The position numbers and the translations under genes were made by a program. Shown one piece after another: positions 1-6,369 of a stretch of 9,343 nt of DNA (position 1 is its first letter; each line of letters begins with the position of its first letter). This DNA is from DASPTB01 sp035623615. Lineage in GTDB: Bacteria; Actinomycetota; UBA4738. The notes beneath the pieces are model-generated. The model saw nothing but the letters and a program-made list of their open reading frames with translations, was not told the origin of the DNA and searched no databases. The stretch is taken from contig DASPTB010000238.1 of the NCBI GenBank assembly GCA_035623615.1, positions 1-9,343 of the forward strand, written 5' to 3'.

Positions 1-165
1 CTGATCGAGGATCTGGCGGCCGAGCGGAGACTCCTCGCGCTCCCGGGCGCGCTTCATCAGCTCGACCATCTCGGGAGGCACCCGGTAGCAGATCTCCATG
101 CACAGCTCGCGGACGACCCGCTGCACCTCTTCAGCGGGAACGTCGCGAACCGCCTCCTGCGTCAT
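1..165 (-). CDS. Fumarate hydratase class I, alpha subunit (N-terminal part, runs off left edge)
   Basis: Only the first 55 codons are inside the window; the rest lies beyond position 1. The visible protein begins MTQEAVRDVPAEEVQ. It contains the pattern of a short helix, then VPPEMVELMKRA and EREESPLGRQILDQ, which resembles the start of the iron-sulfur class I fumarase / tartrate dehydratase alpha subunit family just before its conserved cysteine motif (the PLCQDTG region would come next and is not visible). The family hydrates fumarate to L-malate in the TCA cycle using a 4Fe-4S cluster; in two-subunit forms a beta subunit gene usually follows. The ATG at 165-163 overlaps the aldolase stop (ATGA), and a GGAG lies 8 bases upstream, so translational coupling to the aldolase is likely. 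Tartrate dehydratase is the main alternative, but the adjacent malate dehydrogenase favours fumarase. Confidence 0.75.
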   Translation of the reverse strand, partial: MTQEAVRDVPAEEVQRVVRELCMEICYRVPPEMVELMKRAREREESPLGRQILDQ

Positions 166-1178
166 GCGACGTTCTCCATCTCCTCCGAGTAGGCCCCGTC
201 GCGAGCGGCGCCGTTGCACTTCGACCGGTGCAGAAGCGCGGCCTGCGCCGCCGGGATGTTCTCGTCCACGCCGCCCCACGCCTTCAGCGACGGGGCCTGC
301 AGCGCCCGGCCGTACGAGAACGACAGCGCCCAGGGGTGCGGCCCCATCCGGTTCATCGCGTCCAGGTGAACGGTGGCGGGGATGTCGTCCTGGCCGCCCG
401 ACAGGAACGCGATGCCGGGAACCGCGGCCGGCACCGTCGCGCGCAGGCAGCGCAGGGTCGCCTCGGCGACCTCCTTCACACCAGCCTGCGCCGCAGCGCT
501 TTTGCCCGACAGGACCATGTTCGTCTTGAGGATCGTCCCGGGGAGGTCGACGCGCTGCGCGAACAGTTCGTCGTAGACGGCGTTCAGCGTCCGCTCGGTG
601 GCCGCGGCGTGCGCGTCGATCGTGTGGTCGCCGTCCATCAGAACCTCCGGCTCGACCATCGGCACGATGCCTGCCTCCTGGCAGAGCGCCGCGTATCGCG
701 CCAGCGCGTGCGCGTTCGCCCGGATGGCGGTCTCGGTCGGGAGTCCCTCGCCAACCGAGATCACGGCGCGCCACTTGGCGAACCGCGCGCCCAGGCCCCG
801 GTACTCCTCCAGCCGCGCGCGCAGGCCGTCGAGGCCCTCCGTGACCGTCTCGCCGGGGAACCCGGCGAGCGGCTTGGCGCCGGTGTCCACCTTGATTCCC
901 GGGATCATCCCGGCGCTCCTCAGGACGTCCACGAACGTCCTTCCGTCCGACGCCGACTGGCGGATGGTCTCGTCGTACAGGATCACGCCGCTGATGTGCT
1001 CGCCGAGCCCCGGCGTGGTGAACAGCATCTCGCGGTAGGCGCGCCGGTGGTCCTCGGTCGACTCGACCCCAATGCTCTTGAAGCGCTTCTCGATCGTCCC
1101 CGTGCTCTCGTCGGCCGCAAGGATGCCCTTGCCCGAACCGACCATCTCGCGGGCCGTCGCGTACAGCTCCTCGTTCAT
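162..1178 (-). CDS. Fructose-bisphosphate aldolase, class I
   Basis: This 338-residue cytoplasmic enzyme reversibly cleaves fructose 1,6-bisphosphate to dihydroxyacetone phosphate and glyceraldehyde 3-phosphate through a lysine Schiff base, without metal. The class I signatures are all present: AADES with Asp23, AKWRAV with Lys135 and Arg137, MVEPEVL with Glu176 and Glu178, the Schiff-base lysine Lys218 in ILKTNMVL, LSGGQ with Ser260, and YGRALQ with Arg291. The C-terminal tail has a tyrosine at 330 rather than at the very end, where animal enzymes have theirs. Length is slightly short of the roughly 360 residues of animal aldolases. The start is the ATG at 1178, preceded by AGGGGG 4 bases away; a longer reading to 1373 would enter mdh and lacks family similarity. 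It starts 11 bases after mdh stops and overlaps the next gene by ATGA, so it probably shares a transcript with both. The function call is firm; the physiological direction (glycolysis or gluconeogenesis) is not visible. Confidence 0.96.
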   Translation of the reverse strand: MNEELYATAREMVGSGKGILAADESTGTIEKRFKSIGVESTEDHRRAYREMLFTTPGLGEHISGVILYDETIRQSASDGRTFVDVLRSAGMIPGIKVDTGAKPLAGFPGETVTEGLDGLRARLEEYRGLGARFAKWRAVISVGEGLPTETAIRANAHALARYAALCQEAGIVPMVEPEVLMDGDHTIDAHAAATERTLNAVYDELFAQRVDLPGTILKTNMVLSGKSAAAQAGVKEVAEATLRCLRATVPAAVPGIAFLSGGQDDIPATVHLDAMNRMGPHPWALSFSYGRALQAPSLKAWGGVDENIPAAQAALLHRSKCNGAARDGAYSEEMENVA

Positions 1179-1182
1179 CGTT

Positions 1183-1188
1183 CCCCCT
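1183..1188 (-). promoter_or_regulatory. Ribosome binding site of the class I aldolase
   Basis: The minus strand reads AGGGGG, followed by AACG and then the ATG at 1178. It lies within the 11 bases between the mdh stop codon and the aldolase start, and supports the 1178 start over upstream in-frame alternatives. Confidence 0.7.
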
Positions 1189-1189
1189 C

Positions 1190-2119
1190 TCACGAAACCT
1201 GCGCCAGGTCGGCGCACTTCTCGCGGATTCCCTCCGCCGCCGTCCTCAGCGCGGACAGCTCCCCGTCGTTCAGATCCAACTCGACGATCTCCTCGACGCC
1301 GCGCGTGCCCAGCTTGGCGGGAACACCGACGTAGACATCGGAGATGCCGTACTGGCCGGTGCACCACGCGCACACCGGCAGCACCTGCTTCGTGTTCCCG
1401 GCGATGGCGTTCACCATCTGCGCGATCGACGCCGAGGGCGCGTAATAGGCGCTTCCCTTCTTGAGCAGCTGGACGATCTCGGCGCCGGCGTCGCGAGTTC
1501 GCGCGTACAGCCGCTCAAGAGTGGCCGAATCGACCAGGTCCGTCAAGGGCTTGCCGCCGACCGTCGCGTGGCGCGGGAGCGGAACCATCGCCTCCCCGTG
1601 GGAGCCGAGCGTGATCGCGTCGACCGAGCCAGGCGAGGCGCCGACCGCGTCGGCGATGAAGTACCGCAGGCGCGCCGAGTCGAGCACCCCGGCCATTCCC
1701 ATGACGCGCTCCTTCGGGAAGCCGGAGAGCTCGGCCGCGAGAAATGTCATCTCGTCGAGGGGGTTCGTGACCACGATCAGGATGGCGTCCGGCGAGTGCG
1801 TGGCGACCTCGCCCACCACCGACCGGAGGATGCCCGCGTTCTTGTCGAGCAGGTCCATCCGGCTCATCCCCGGCTGGCGCGGGAGGCCCGCGGTGACCAC
1901 CACCACATCCGATCCGGCCGTGTCGGCGTAGTCGTTGGTTCCCCTGACGTTCGGCTCGAACTCCTCCACCGGAGCCGACTCGCGCATGTCGAGCGAGAGC
2001 CCCTGGGGCAGCCCCTCGACGATGTCGATCATCACGACCTCGTCCGCCAGCCCCCGCTGCGCGATCCGCATGGCGGCGGTGGCGCCGACGAATCCACTCC
2101 CGACGATGGTGACCCGCAT
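1190..2119 (-). CDS. mdh: Malate dehydrogenase (NAD-dependent, LDH-like type)
   Basis: This 309-residue enzyme oxidises L-malate to oxaloacetate with NAD in the TCA cycle. The N-terminal Rossmann fold has GSGFVG (residues 7-12) and Asp32 at the end of the second strand, which favours NAD over NADP. Substrate residues are Arg81 and Arg87 in LPRQPGMSR and Arg150 in LDSAR. Arg81 is the residue that separates malate dehydrogenases from lactate dehydrogenases, which carry Gln there. Asn119 is in VTNPLD, and the catalytic pair is Asp147 and His174 (GSHGE). The 309-residue length fits the tetrameric LDH-like MDH group rather than the longer dimeric type. The start at 2119 puts MRVTIVGSGFVG at the N-terminus and has GGAGGAGG 9 bases upstream; an extension to 2164 adds 15 unrelated residues over that binding site. 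A weak -10-like TAGGAT lies at 2169-2164. The aldolase and fumarase genes follow, so mdh may head a central-carbon unit. Confidence 0.97.
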   Translation of the reverse strand: MRVTIVGSGFVGATAAMRIAQRGLADEVVMIDIVEGLPQGLSLDMRESAPVEEFEPNVRGTNDYADTAGSDVVVVTAGLPRQPGMSRMDLLDKNAGILRSVVGEVATHSPDAILIVVTNPLDEMTFLAAELSGFPKERVMGMAGVLDSARLRYFIADAVGASPGSVDAITLGSHGEAMVPLPRHATVGGKPLTDLVDSATLERLYARTRDAGAEIVQLLKKGSAYYAPSASIAQMVNAIAGNTKQVLPVCAWCTGQYGISDVYVGVPAKLGTRGVEEIVELDLNDGELSALRTAAEGIREKCADLAQVS

Positions 2120-2128
2120 CGGTCTGTG

Positions 2129-2136
2129 CCTCCTCC
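2129..2136 (-). promoter_or_regulatory. Ribosome binding site of mdh
   Basis: The minus strand reads GGAGGAGG, 9 bases before the ATG at 2119. It fixes the mdh start and argues against the longer reading from 2164, in which this site would lie inside the coding sequence. Confidence 0.8.
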
Positions 2137-2163
2137 AGCGAAGAAATCGACCGTGAGGAAGCA

Positions 2164-2169
2164 ATCCTA
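2164..2169 (-). promoter_or_regulatory. Possible -10 box upstream of mdh
   Basis: The minus strand reads TAGGAT, matching TAnnnT, in the 93-base gap between pilT and mdh. Transcription would start near 2157 and give a leader of roughly 38 bases containing the strong mdh ribosome binding site. No recognisable -35 hexamer sits 16 to 19 bases upstream, so this is a weak candidate and could be chance. Confidence 0.25.
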
Positions 2170-2212
2170 CGAGGGTGGAGCCACCGGGTACGGCCGGGCG
2201 CCTGGGGGTTGC

Positions 2213-3295
2213 CTAGGCGACCGCGGCCTGGATGCCCGCCTGCTCGAGCATCAGTGTGAAGTCGTGCGGCTTGGAGGCGGCCGTCATCGCGTCGTCGATG
2301 TTGATGAAGCCGTTCTGCACCAGGCTCAGCAGCGACTGGTCGAACGTCTGCATCCCGTAGAACCCGCTCTCCCCGATGATCTCCTGGATCTCGGACGTCA
2401 GGTTCGAGTCCATGATCCGGTCGGCCACGCGCCCGTTGTTCACACAGACCTCGGCCGCCGGTATCCGGCCGCCGTTCGACCGGGGGACCAGGCGCTGGCA
2501 GATGATCCCGCGCAGCGAGCCGGCCAGGGTGATGCGGATCTGGTGCTGCTGGTACGGGGGGAAGAAGTCGACGATGCGGTTGACCGTCTCGGTCGCGTCG
2601 ATGGTGTGCAGCGTCGAGAGCACGAAGTGTCCGGTCTCGGCGGCGGCGAGCGCCGCGGCCACCGTCTCCATGTCGCGCATCTCGCCGATCAGGATGACGT
2701 CGGGGTCCTCGCGCATGGCGGCGCGCAGCGCCGTCAGATAGTCGCCGGTGTCGACGCCCACCTCGCGTTGGTTCACGACCGCGACGCTGTCCTTGTGGAG
2801 CACCTCGATCGGATCCTCGATCGTCAGGATGTGGCAGGGGCGGGTGCTGTTGATGTGGTCGATCATCGCGGCGAGCGTCGTGGTCTTTCCCGAGCCCGTC
2901 GGGCCCGTCACGAGCACCAAGCCGCGGGGACTGTCCGACAGTTCGCTCACGATCGCCGGCAGGCCCAACTCCTCGAACGTGGGGCTGCCGATGCGAATGC
3001 GGCGCATCGCAATGCTGACGGAGCCGCGCTGCTTGAAGACGTTGCAGCGGAAGCGCCCGACGCCCGGCATCGAGTACGCGAAGTCCGCTTCGTGCTTGCC
3101 GCGAAGCTCCTCGCGGCGTTCCTGCGGCATGATCGCCTGCGCGATTCGGAGCGCGTCCTCACCCGTCACGGGACCTTCGCCCACTCGCTCGAGCACGCCG
3201 TCGATGCGGACGAGAGGCGGCGAGCCGACCTTCAAATGCAGGTCCGAGCCACCGCGTTCGGCCAGATACCGCAGGAGTTGTTCGTGGTCGATCAT
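2213..3295 (-). CDS. pilT: PilT-like type IV pilus retraction ATPase
   Basis: This 360-residue protein belongs to the PilT/PilB/GspE secretion ATPase superfamily and has the PilT layout: a short N-terminal PAS-like domain (about 1-110) joined directly to a RecA-like ATPase domain, without the extra N-terminal domain of PilB or GspE. Visible motifs are GGSDLHLKVGSPP (15-27), Walker A GPTGSGKT (131-138), the Asp box around TIEDPIE (158-164), Walker B in DPDVILIGEMRD (197-208), and the His box AETGHFVLSTLHT (219-231). PilT hexamers power pilus retraction and twitching motility at the cytoplasmic face. The C-terminal segment keeps YGMQTFDQSL (313-322), but the AIRNLIRE retraction motif is not recognisable; RVADRIMD lies at the equivalent place. 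The ATG at 3295 is preferred to a TTG at 3313. No other pilus gene is visible, and the flanking genes are icd (96 bases upstream) and mdh (93 bases downstream). The stop is TAG. Family assignment is firm; retraction function is inferred. Confidence 0.93.
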   Translation of the reverse strand: MIDHEQLLRYLAERGGSDLHLKVGSPPLVRIDGVLERVGEGPVTGEDALRIAQAIMPQERREELRGKHEADFAYSMPGVGRFRCNVFKQRGSVSIAMRRIRIGSPTFEELGLPAIVSELSDSPRGLVLVTGPTGSGKTTTLAAMIDHINSTRPCHILTIEDPIEVLHKDSVAVVNQREVGVDTGDYLTALRAAMREDPDVILIGEMRDMETVAAALAAAETGHFVLSTLHTIDATETVNRIVDFFPPYQQHQIRITLAGSLRGIICQRLVPRSNGGRIPAAEVCVNNGRVADRIMDSNLTSEIQEIIGESGFYGMQTFDQSLLSLVQNGFINIDDAMTAASKPHDFTLMLEQAGIQAAVA

Positions 3296-3325
3296 GGGTT
3301 CCCGTTCCCCCAATGGGCGCCGAGT

Positions 3326-3352
3326 GCCTCGTTCGAGGCTTCCGAATGAAGC
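3326..3352 (-). other. Overlapping small hairpins in the icd-pilT gap
   Basis: Two short perfect inverted repeats lie side by side: GCCTC/GAGGC (3326-3339, extendable to 6 base pairs) and GCTTC/GAAGC with a 5-base loop (3338-3352). They share bases 3338-3339, so both cannot form completely at once in one RNA. No U-run follows. They lie 31 bases or more upstream of the pilT start. A role is not established; short repeats like these can occur by chance in GC-rich DNA. Confidence 0.3.
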
Positions 3353-3356
3353 TTTC

Positions 3357-3375
3357 GGCCGATTCGGGCTCGGCC
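3357..3375 (-). terminator. Possible hairpin downstream of icd
   Basis: The plus strand GGCCGA, a 7-base spacer and TCGGCC form a perfect 6-base-pair stem. It starts 16 bases after the icd stop codon in the direction of transcription. No U-tract follows (the minus strand continues GAAAGC), so it is not a canonical Rho-independent terminator; some high-GC bacteria are thought to use stems without a U-tract. It could end or weaken transcription before pilT. Confidence 0.35.
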
Positions 3376-3391
3376 TTGAGGGGGAAGGGGC

Positions 3392-4480
3392 TCAGGCGTC
3401 CGCGGCGAGCTTCTCCAGAACCGCGTCGGCGACCTGGCTGGTCCCAACGGCGGTCGGATCGTCCCGGGTGGGCTTCATGTCGTAGGTGACCGAGCTTCCC
3501 TCGGCGATGACGGCCGCGATGGCCCGCTCGAGTCGGTCGGCCGCGTCGTCCTCCTCGAGATGGCGGAGCATCAGCACCCCCGACAGCATCAGAGCCATCG
3601 GGTTCACTCTGTTCTGGCCCTTGTACTTGGGGGCGCTCCCGTGGGTGGCCTCGAACACCGCAACCTCCCGGCCGATGTTGGCCCCCGGCGCCAGCCCGAG
3701 CCCGCCGACCAGCCCGGCGCACAGGTCGCTCACGATGTCGCCGTAGAGGTTGGGGAGCACGAGCACGTCGTACTCCTCGGGCCGCTGCACCAGCTGCATG
3801 CAGAGGTTGTCGACGATGCGGTCCTCGAACTGCACGCCCGGGTACGACTCGGCCACCTTGCGGGCCGTCGCCAGGAAAAGGCCGTCGGAGAACTTCATGA
3901 TGTTGGCCTTGTGGACGGCCGTGACCTTGCGCCGGCCGTAGCGCTTCGCGTAGTCGAACGCGGCGCGGACGATCCGCTCGGTGCCGGTGATCGAGATGGG
4001 CTTGATCGAGACCCCCGAGTCCTCGCGGATCTCCCGTCCGGACAGATCCGACAGGAACTCGATGAGTTTGAGCGTCTCGGGCCGTCCCTCCTCGAACTCG
4101 ATGCCCGCGTACAGATCCTCGGTGTTCTCTCGAAAGATCACGATGTCGACGGTGTCGTAACGGGAGCGCACCCCCGGGTAGAGCTTGCAAGGCCGCAGGC
4201 ATGCGTAGAGGTCGAGTTCCTTGCGCAGCGCCACGTTCACGCTGCGGAAACCGGTCCCCACCGGGGTCGTGATCGGCCCCTTGATTGCCACCTTGTTGCG
4301 CCGGATCGACTCCAGGACGTTGTCGGGCAGCGGCGTCCCCGCCTGCTCCATCACATCGGCGCCGGCCTCCTCGACGTCCCAGTCGAACTCGACGCCCGTT
4401 CCTTCGAGGACGCGCCGTGTGGCCTCGGAGAGCTCCGGGCCGACTCCGTCGCCCGGGATCAACGTCACGGAATATGCCAT
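3392..4480 (-). CDS. icd: Isocitrate dehydrogenase (isocitrate/isopropylmalate dehydrogenase family)
   Basis: This 362-residue beta-decarboxylating dehydrogenase most likely converts isocitrate to 2-oxoglutarate and CO2 in the TCA cycle. It starts MAYSVTLIPGDGVGPEL. Isocitrate specificity is supported by TTPVGTGFRSVNVALRK, where Ser80 and Asn82 match E. coli Ser113 and Asn115. Arg86, Arg96 and Arg118 match the substrate arginines, Tyr124 and Lys191 (VHKANIMKF) the catalytic pair, and Asp248 and Asp252 (NLYGDIVSD) metal ligands. The coenzyme region ATHGSAPKYKGQNRVNP has Lys285-Tyr286, matching the NADP-binding Lys344-Tyr345 of E. coli, where NAD enzymes usually have Asp-Ile. The later TYDMKP lacks the second NADP arginine, so NADP is favoured but not certain. 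It is shorter than the 416-residue E. coli enzyme and close to the NAD-IDH/isopropylmalate dehydrogenase length. The ATG at 4480 has GGAGGG 5 bases upstream. It starts 50 bases after metF stops, with a weak TAGCAT at 4521-4516. Confidence 0.92.
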   Translation of the reverse strand: MAYSVTLIPGDGVGPELSEATRRVLEGTGVEFDWDVEEAGADVMEQAGTPLPDNVLESIRRNKVAIKGPITTPVGTGFRSVNVALRKELDLYACLRPCKLYPGVRSRYDTVDIVIFRENTEDLYAGIEFEEGRPETLKLIEFLSDLSGREIREDSGVSIKPISITGTERIVRAAFDYAKRYGRRKVTAVHKANIMKFSDGLFLATARKVAESYPGVQFEDRIVDNLCMQLVQRPEEYDVLVLPNLYGDIVSDLCAGLVGGLGLAPGANIGREVAVFEATHGSAPKYKGQNRVNPMALMLSGVLMLRHLEEDDAADRLERAIAAVIAEGSSVTYDMKPTRDDPTAVGTSQVADAVLEKLAADA

Positions 4481-4530
4481 GGACACCCTCCAGGTGCGGG
4501 GAGACGTTCCCGCCGATGCTACCGCGCCGT

Positions 4531-5454
4531 TCAGGCGGCAACGGCGGGGCGCGGCAGCAGGCCGGCGCCCTCGACGACCGGGCGGACGCTCTCGGCGTGT
4601 CCCAGCCCCATCACGTGGATGCCGGCGATCCCCGGGGTCGTCTTCATCCTGGCGGCGAGTTCGACCGCGATCCGCACACCCTCCTCCGCCGCGTCGGGGC
4701 CGGCGTCGTCGAGTCGCGCGAGGACGGCGTCCGGAACGACCACGCCCCGCACGTGCTCGCGCAGGTACCGGGCTGCGCCGGCCGTTCGCGGCACCGCGAT
4801 TCCGGCGAGGACGAAGACCCGCTCGAAGACCCCACGCGGGCGCGCCCGCTCGGCCCATTCGCCGAACGCGTCGGCGTCGAAGACGATCTGCGTCTGGACG
4901 AAGTCGGCGCCGGCGGCGATCTTCTCCTCCAGCCGGTCGAACGAGTAGTTCGGCTCGAGCGGGAGATCTGCGACCCCGATGAAGTACGAGGGCGGCGACT
5001 CGATCGTGTCCCCGGACAGCAGCCGGCCCTCGCGGAGGCCCGCCGCGAGACGGACGATCTCGACGGTCGAGAGGTCGTAGACCCCGGACGCGTTGGGATG
5101 GTCGCCGCCACTGGGTGGATCGCCCGTCAGGCACAGGACGTTTCGCGCGCCGAGCGCCCACGCCCCGAGCAGGTCGCCGGTGAGCGCCAGCCGGTTTCGG
5201 TCGCGGCCCGTCACTTGCAGGACGGGCTCCACGCCCGCGGCGGCCGTGACGGCGACGCCGGCGATCGCGCTCATGTGCGCCCGCGCCGTGGGGTTGTCGG
5301 TGACGTTCACGGCGTCCGCGTAGCCGACCAGCTCCCGGGCCTGCCGGGCAACGGCGTCGGGGTCGGCCGACCGCGGCGGCACGATCTCGGACGTCACGAC
5401 GAAGAGCCCGTGGTGGACGAGGCGCTCCAGGCGGCTCTCCGACCGGAGCGTCAT
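4531..5454 (-). CDS. metF: Methylenetetrahydrofolate reductase
   Basis: This 307-residue FAD-dependent TIM-barrel enzyme reduces 5,10-methylene-THF to 5-methyl-THF, which supplies the methyl group for methionine synthesis. Supporting motifs are TSEIVPPRSADP with Glu23 at the position of the catalytic glutamate of MetF, NVTDNPTARAHM (50-61), VTGRDRNR (81-88), LTGDPP with Asp112 at the flavin-contacting aspartate, and DFVQTQIVFD (184-193) with the folate-binding glutamine. Length matches bacterial MetF (about 300 residues); it lacks the regulatory domain of eukaryotic enzymes. The ATG at 5454 overlaps the folD stop as ATGA, so translation is probably coupled to FolD, which makes or uses the same substrate. 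The electron donor (NADH, or another carrier as in some anaerobes) cannot be read from the sequence, and no MetV-like partner gene is adjacent. Confidence 0.93.
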   Translation of the reverse strand: MTLRSESRLERLVHHGLFVVTSEIVPPRSADPDAVARQARELVGYADAVNVTDNPTARAHMSAIAGVAVTAAAGVEPVLQVTGRDRNRLALTGDLLGAWALGARNVLCLTGDPPSGGDHPNASGVYDLSTVEIVRLAAGLREGRLLSGDTIESPPSYFIGVADLPLEPNYSFDRLEEKIAAGADFVQTQIVFDADAFGEWAERARPRGVFERVFVLAGIAVPRTAGAARYLREHVRGVVVPDAVLARLDDAGPDAAEEGVRIAVELAARMKTTPGIAGIHVMGLGHAESVRPVVEGAGLLPRPAVAA

Positions 5455-6320
5455 GCCGCGGCCGACAGTCGCTCGGCGGCCGCGACGGTGTTGACGAGCA
5501 GCATTGCGCGCGTCATCGGGCCGACGCCGCCGGGGACTGGGGAGATCGCGCCGGCTACGTTCGACACGCCTTCGAAGTCCACGTCGCCCACCAGCTTCCC
5601 GTCGGGGAGCCGGTTGACCGCCACGTCGATCACCGTCGCGCCGGGTGCGACCATGTCGGCCGTCACCGTCCCCGGCCGGCCGGCGGCCACGACCAGGATC
5701 TCGGCCCTGCGCGTGTGCTCGGCGAGGTTGATCGTCCCGGTGTGGCAGAGCGTCACGGTCGCGTTCGCGTTGGGCGCCTTCTGGGCCAGCATGACGGCGA
5801 GCGGCATGCCCACGAGCTGGCCGCGCCCCACGATGGTCACCTCCCGGTGCTCGATCTCCACACCCGAGCGGACGAGCATCTCCACGATGCCGAGCGGAGT
5901 GCAAGGCAGGAACGTCGGGTGGTTGCGCACCATCCGGCCCACGTTGACGGGCGACAGCCCGTCGGGGTCCTTCTCGGGCAGGATCGACTCGTGCAGCGCG
6001 AGCACGTCGATCTGAGGGGGAAGCGGCAGCTGAACCAGGATGCCGTGGACCGCGGGGTCGTCGTTCAGCCTCTGCACCTCCGCGACGAGTTTCTCCTGAG
6101 TGATGTCGGCCGGCAGCTCGAAACGCTCGGACTCGATGCCGACCTCGGCACAGTCCCGCTGTTTCCCGTCGACGTAGATCTTGGACGCGGGATCGTCTCC
6201 GACGAGCACGGCCGCGAGCCCGGGCGTCACTCCTCGCTCCCCGAGGGCCGCGACGCGCGCACCGACCTCCGAACGTACTTGCGCCGCAATAGCTTTCCCA
6301 TCGATGATCGTCGCGGTCAC
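5451..6320 (-). CDS. folD: Bifunctional methylenetetrahydrofolate dehydrogenase / methenyltetrahydrofolate cyclohydrolase
   Basis: This 289-residue cytoplasmic enzyme interconverts 5,10-methylene-THF, methenyl-THF and 10-formyl-THF. The catalytic domain shows YVDGKQRDCAEVGI with Tyr49 and the catalytic Lys53, VQLPLP with Gln97, and KDPDG with Asp120. The nucleotide-binding segment reads GRGQLVGMP (165-173), where most family members have GRS, and CHTGT (192-196), usually CHSxT. The signature PVPGGVGPMT is at 261-270. Length is normal for FolD (about 285-300). The start is GTG at 6320 with AGGAGG 4 bases upstream; no other in-frame start sits as well. The gene follows purH after 49 bases and overlaps metF by ATGA. 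Its product 10-formyl-THF feeds the upstream PurN and PurH, and its substrate methylene-THF feeds MetF, so its position joins the two pathways. Coenzyme preference is uncertain because of the missing serine. Confidence 0.96.
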   Translation of the reverse strand: MTATIIDGKAIAAQVRSEVGARVAALGERGVTPGLAAVLVGDDPASKIYVDGKQRDCAEVGIESERFELPADITQEKLVAEVQRLNDDPAVHGILVQLPLPPQIDVLALHESILPEKDPDGLSPVNVGRMVRNHPTFLPCTPLGIVEMLVRSGVEIEHREVTIVGRGQLVGMPLAVMLAQKAPNANATVTLCHTGTINLAEHTRRAEILVVAAGRPGTVTADMVAPGATVIDVAVNRLPDGKLVGDVDFEGVSNVAGAISPVPGGVGPMTRAMLLVNTVAAAERLSAAA

Positions 6321-6324
6321 GCTG

Positions 6325-6330
6325 CCTCCT
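6325..6330 (-). promoter_or_regulatory. Ribosome binding site of folD
   Basis: The minus strand reads AGGAGG, 4 bases before the GTG at 6320. It supports initiation at this GTG, despite the short spacing, and indicates independent initiation on the transcript after the 49-base gap from purH. Confidence 0.7.
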
Positions 6331-6369
6331 CGGGATAGTGGGGATGGAACCTGCCGACGTGCCTCGGTC

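Noticed and set aside
1190..2119. Lactate dehydrogenase identity for mdh
   Set aside because: Arg81 in LPRQPGMSR is the malate-specific residue, where lactate dehydrogenases have Gln.
2213..3295. PilB or GspE (assembly or secretion ATPase) identity
   Set aside because: The protein is only 360 residues and lacks the extra N-terminal domain and the tetracysteine zinc motif of those families.
3296..3313. TTG start for pilT at 3313
   Set aside because: The ATG at 3295 matches the usual PilT N-terminus. The TTG adds six residues and has no better ribosome binding site.
1568..3349. A 593-codon open frame on the plus strand across mdh and pilT
   Set aside because: It is antisense to two confidently identified genes and its Arg/His/Asp/Val-rich composition is typical of shadow frames in GC-rich coding DNA. 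No family motif is visible.
3392..4480. Isopropylmalate or homoisocitrate dehydrogenase identity for icd
   Set aside because: The substrate loop has the isocitrate-type Ser80/Asn82 (FRSVN) and no leu or lys biosynthesis genes are nearby.
4516..4521. TAGCAT as a promoter for icd
   Set aside because: It fits TAnnnT but has no -35 at a workable spacing and lies in a 50-base gap of an apparent operon, so it is too weak to call.
4481..5161. Extension of icd upstream in frame to 5161
   Set aside because: It would overlap metF in another frame, adds Arg/Pro-rich sequence with no domain, and bypasses a good ribosome binding site at 4491-4486.
4285..6015. Long plus-strand open frame opposite icd, metF and folD
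   Set aside because: Same shadow-frame composition, and the opposite strand encodes three recognised enzymes.
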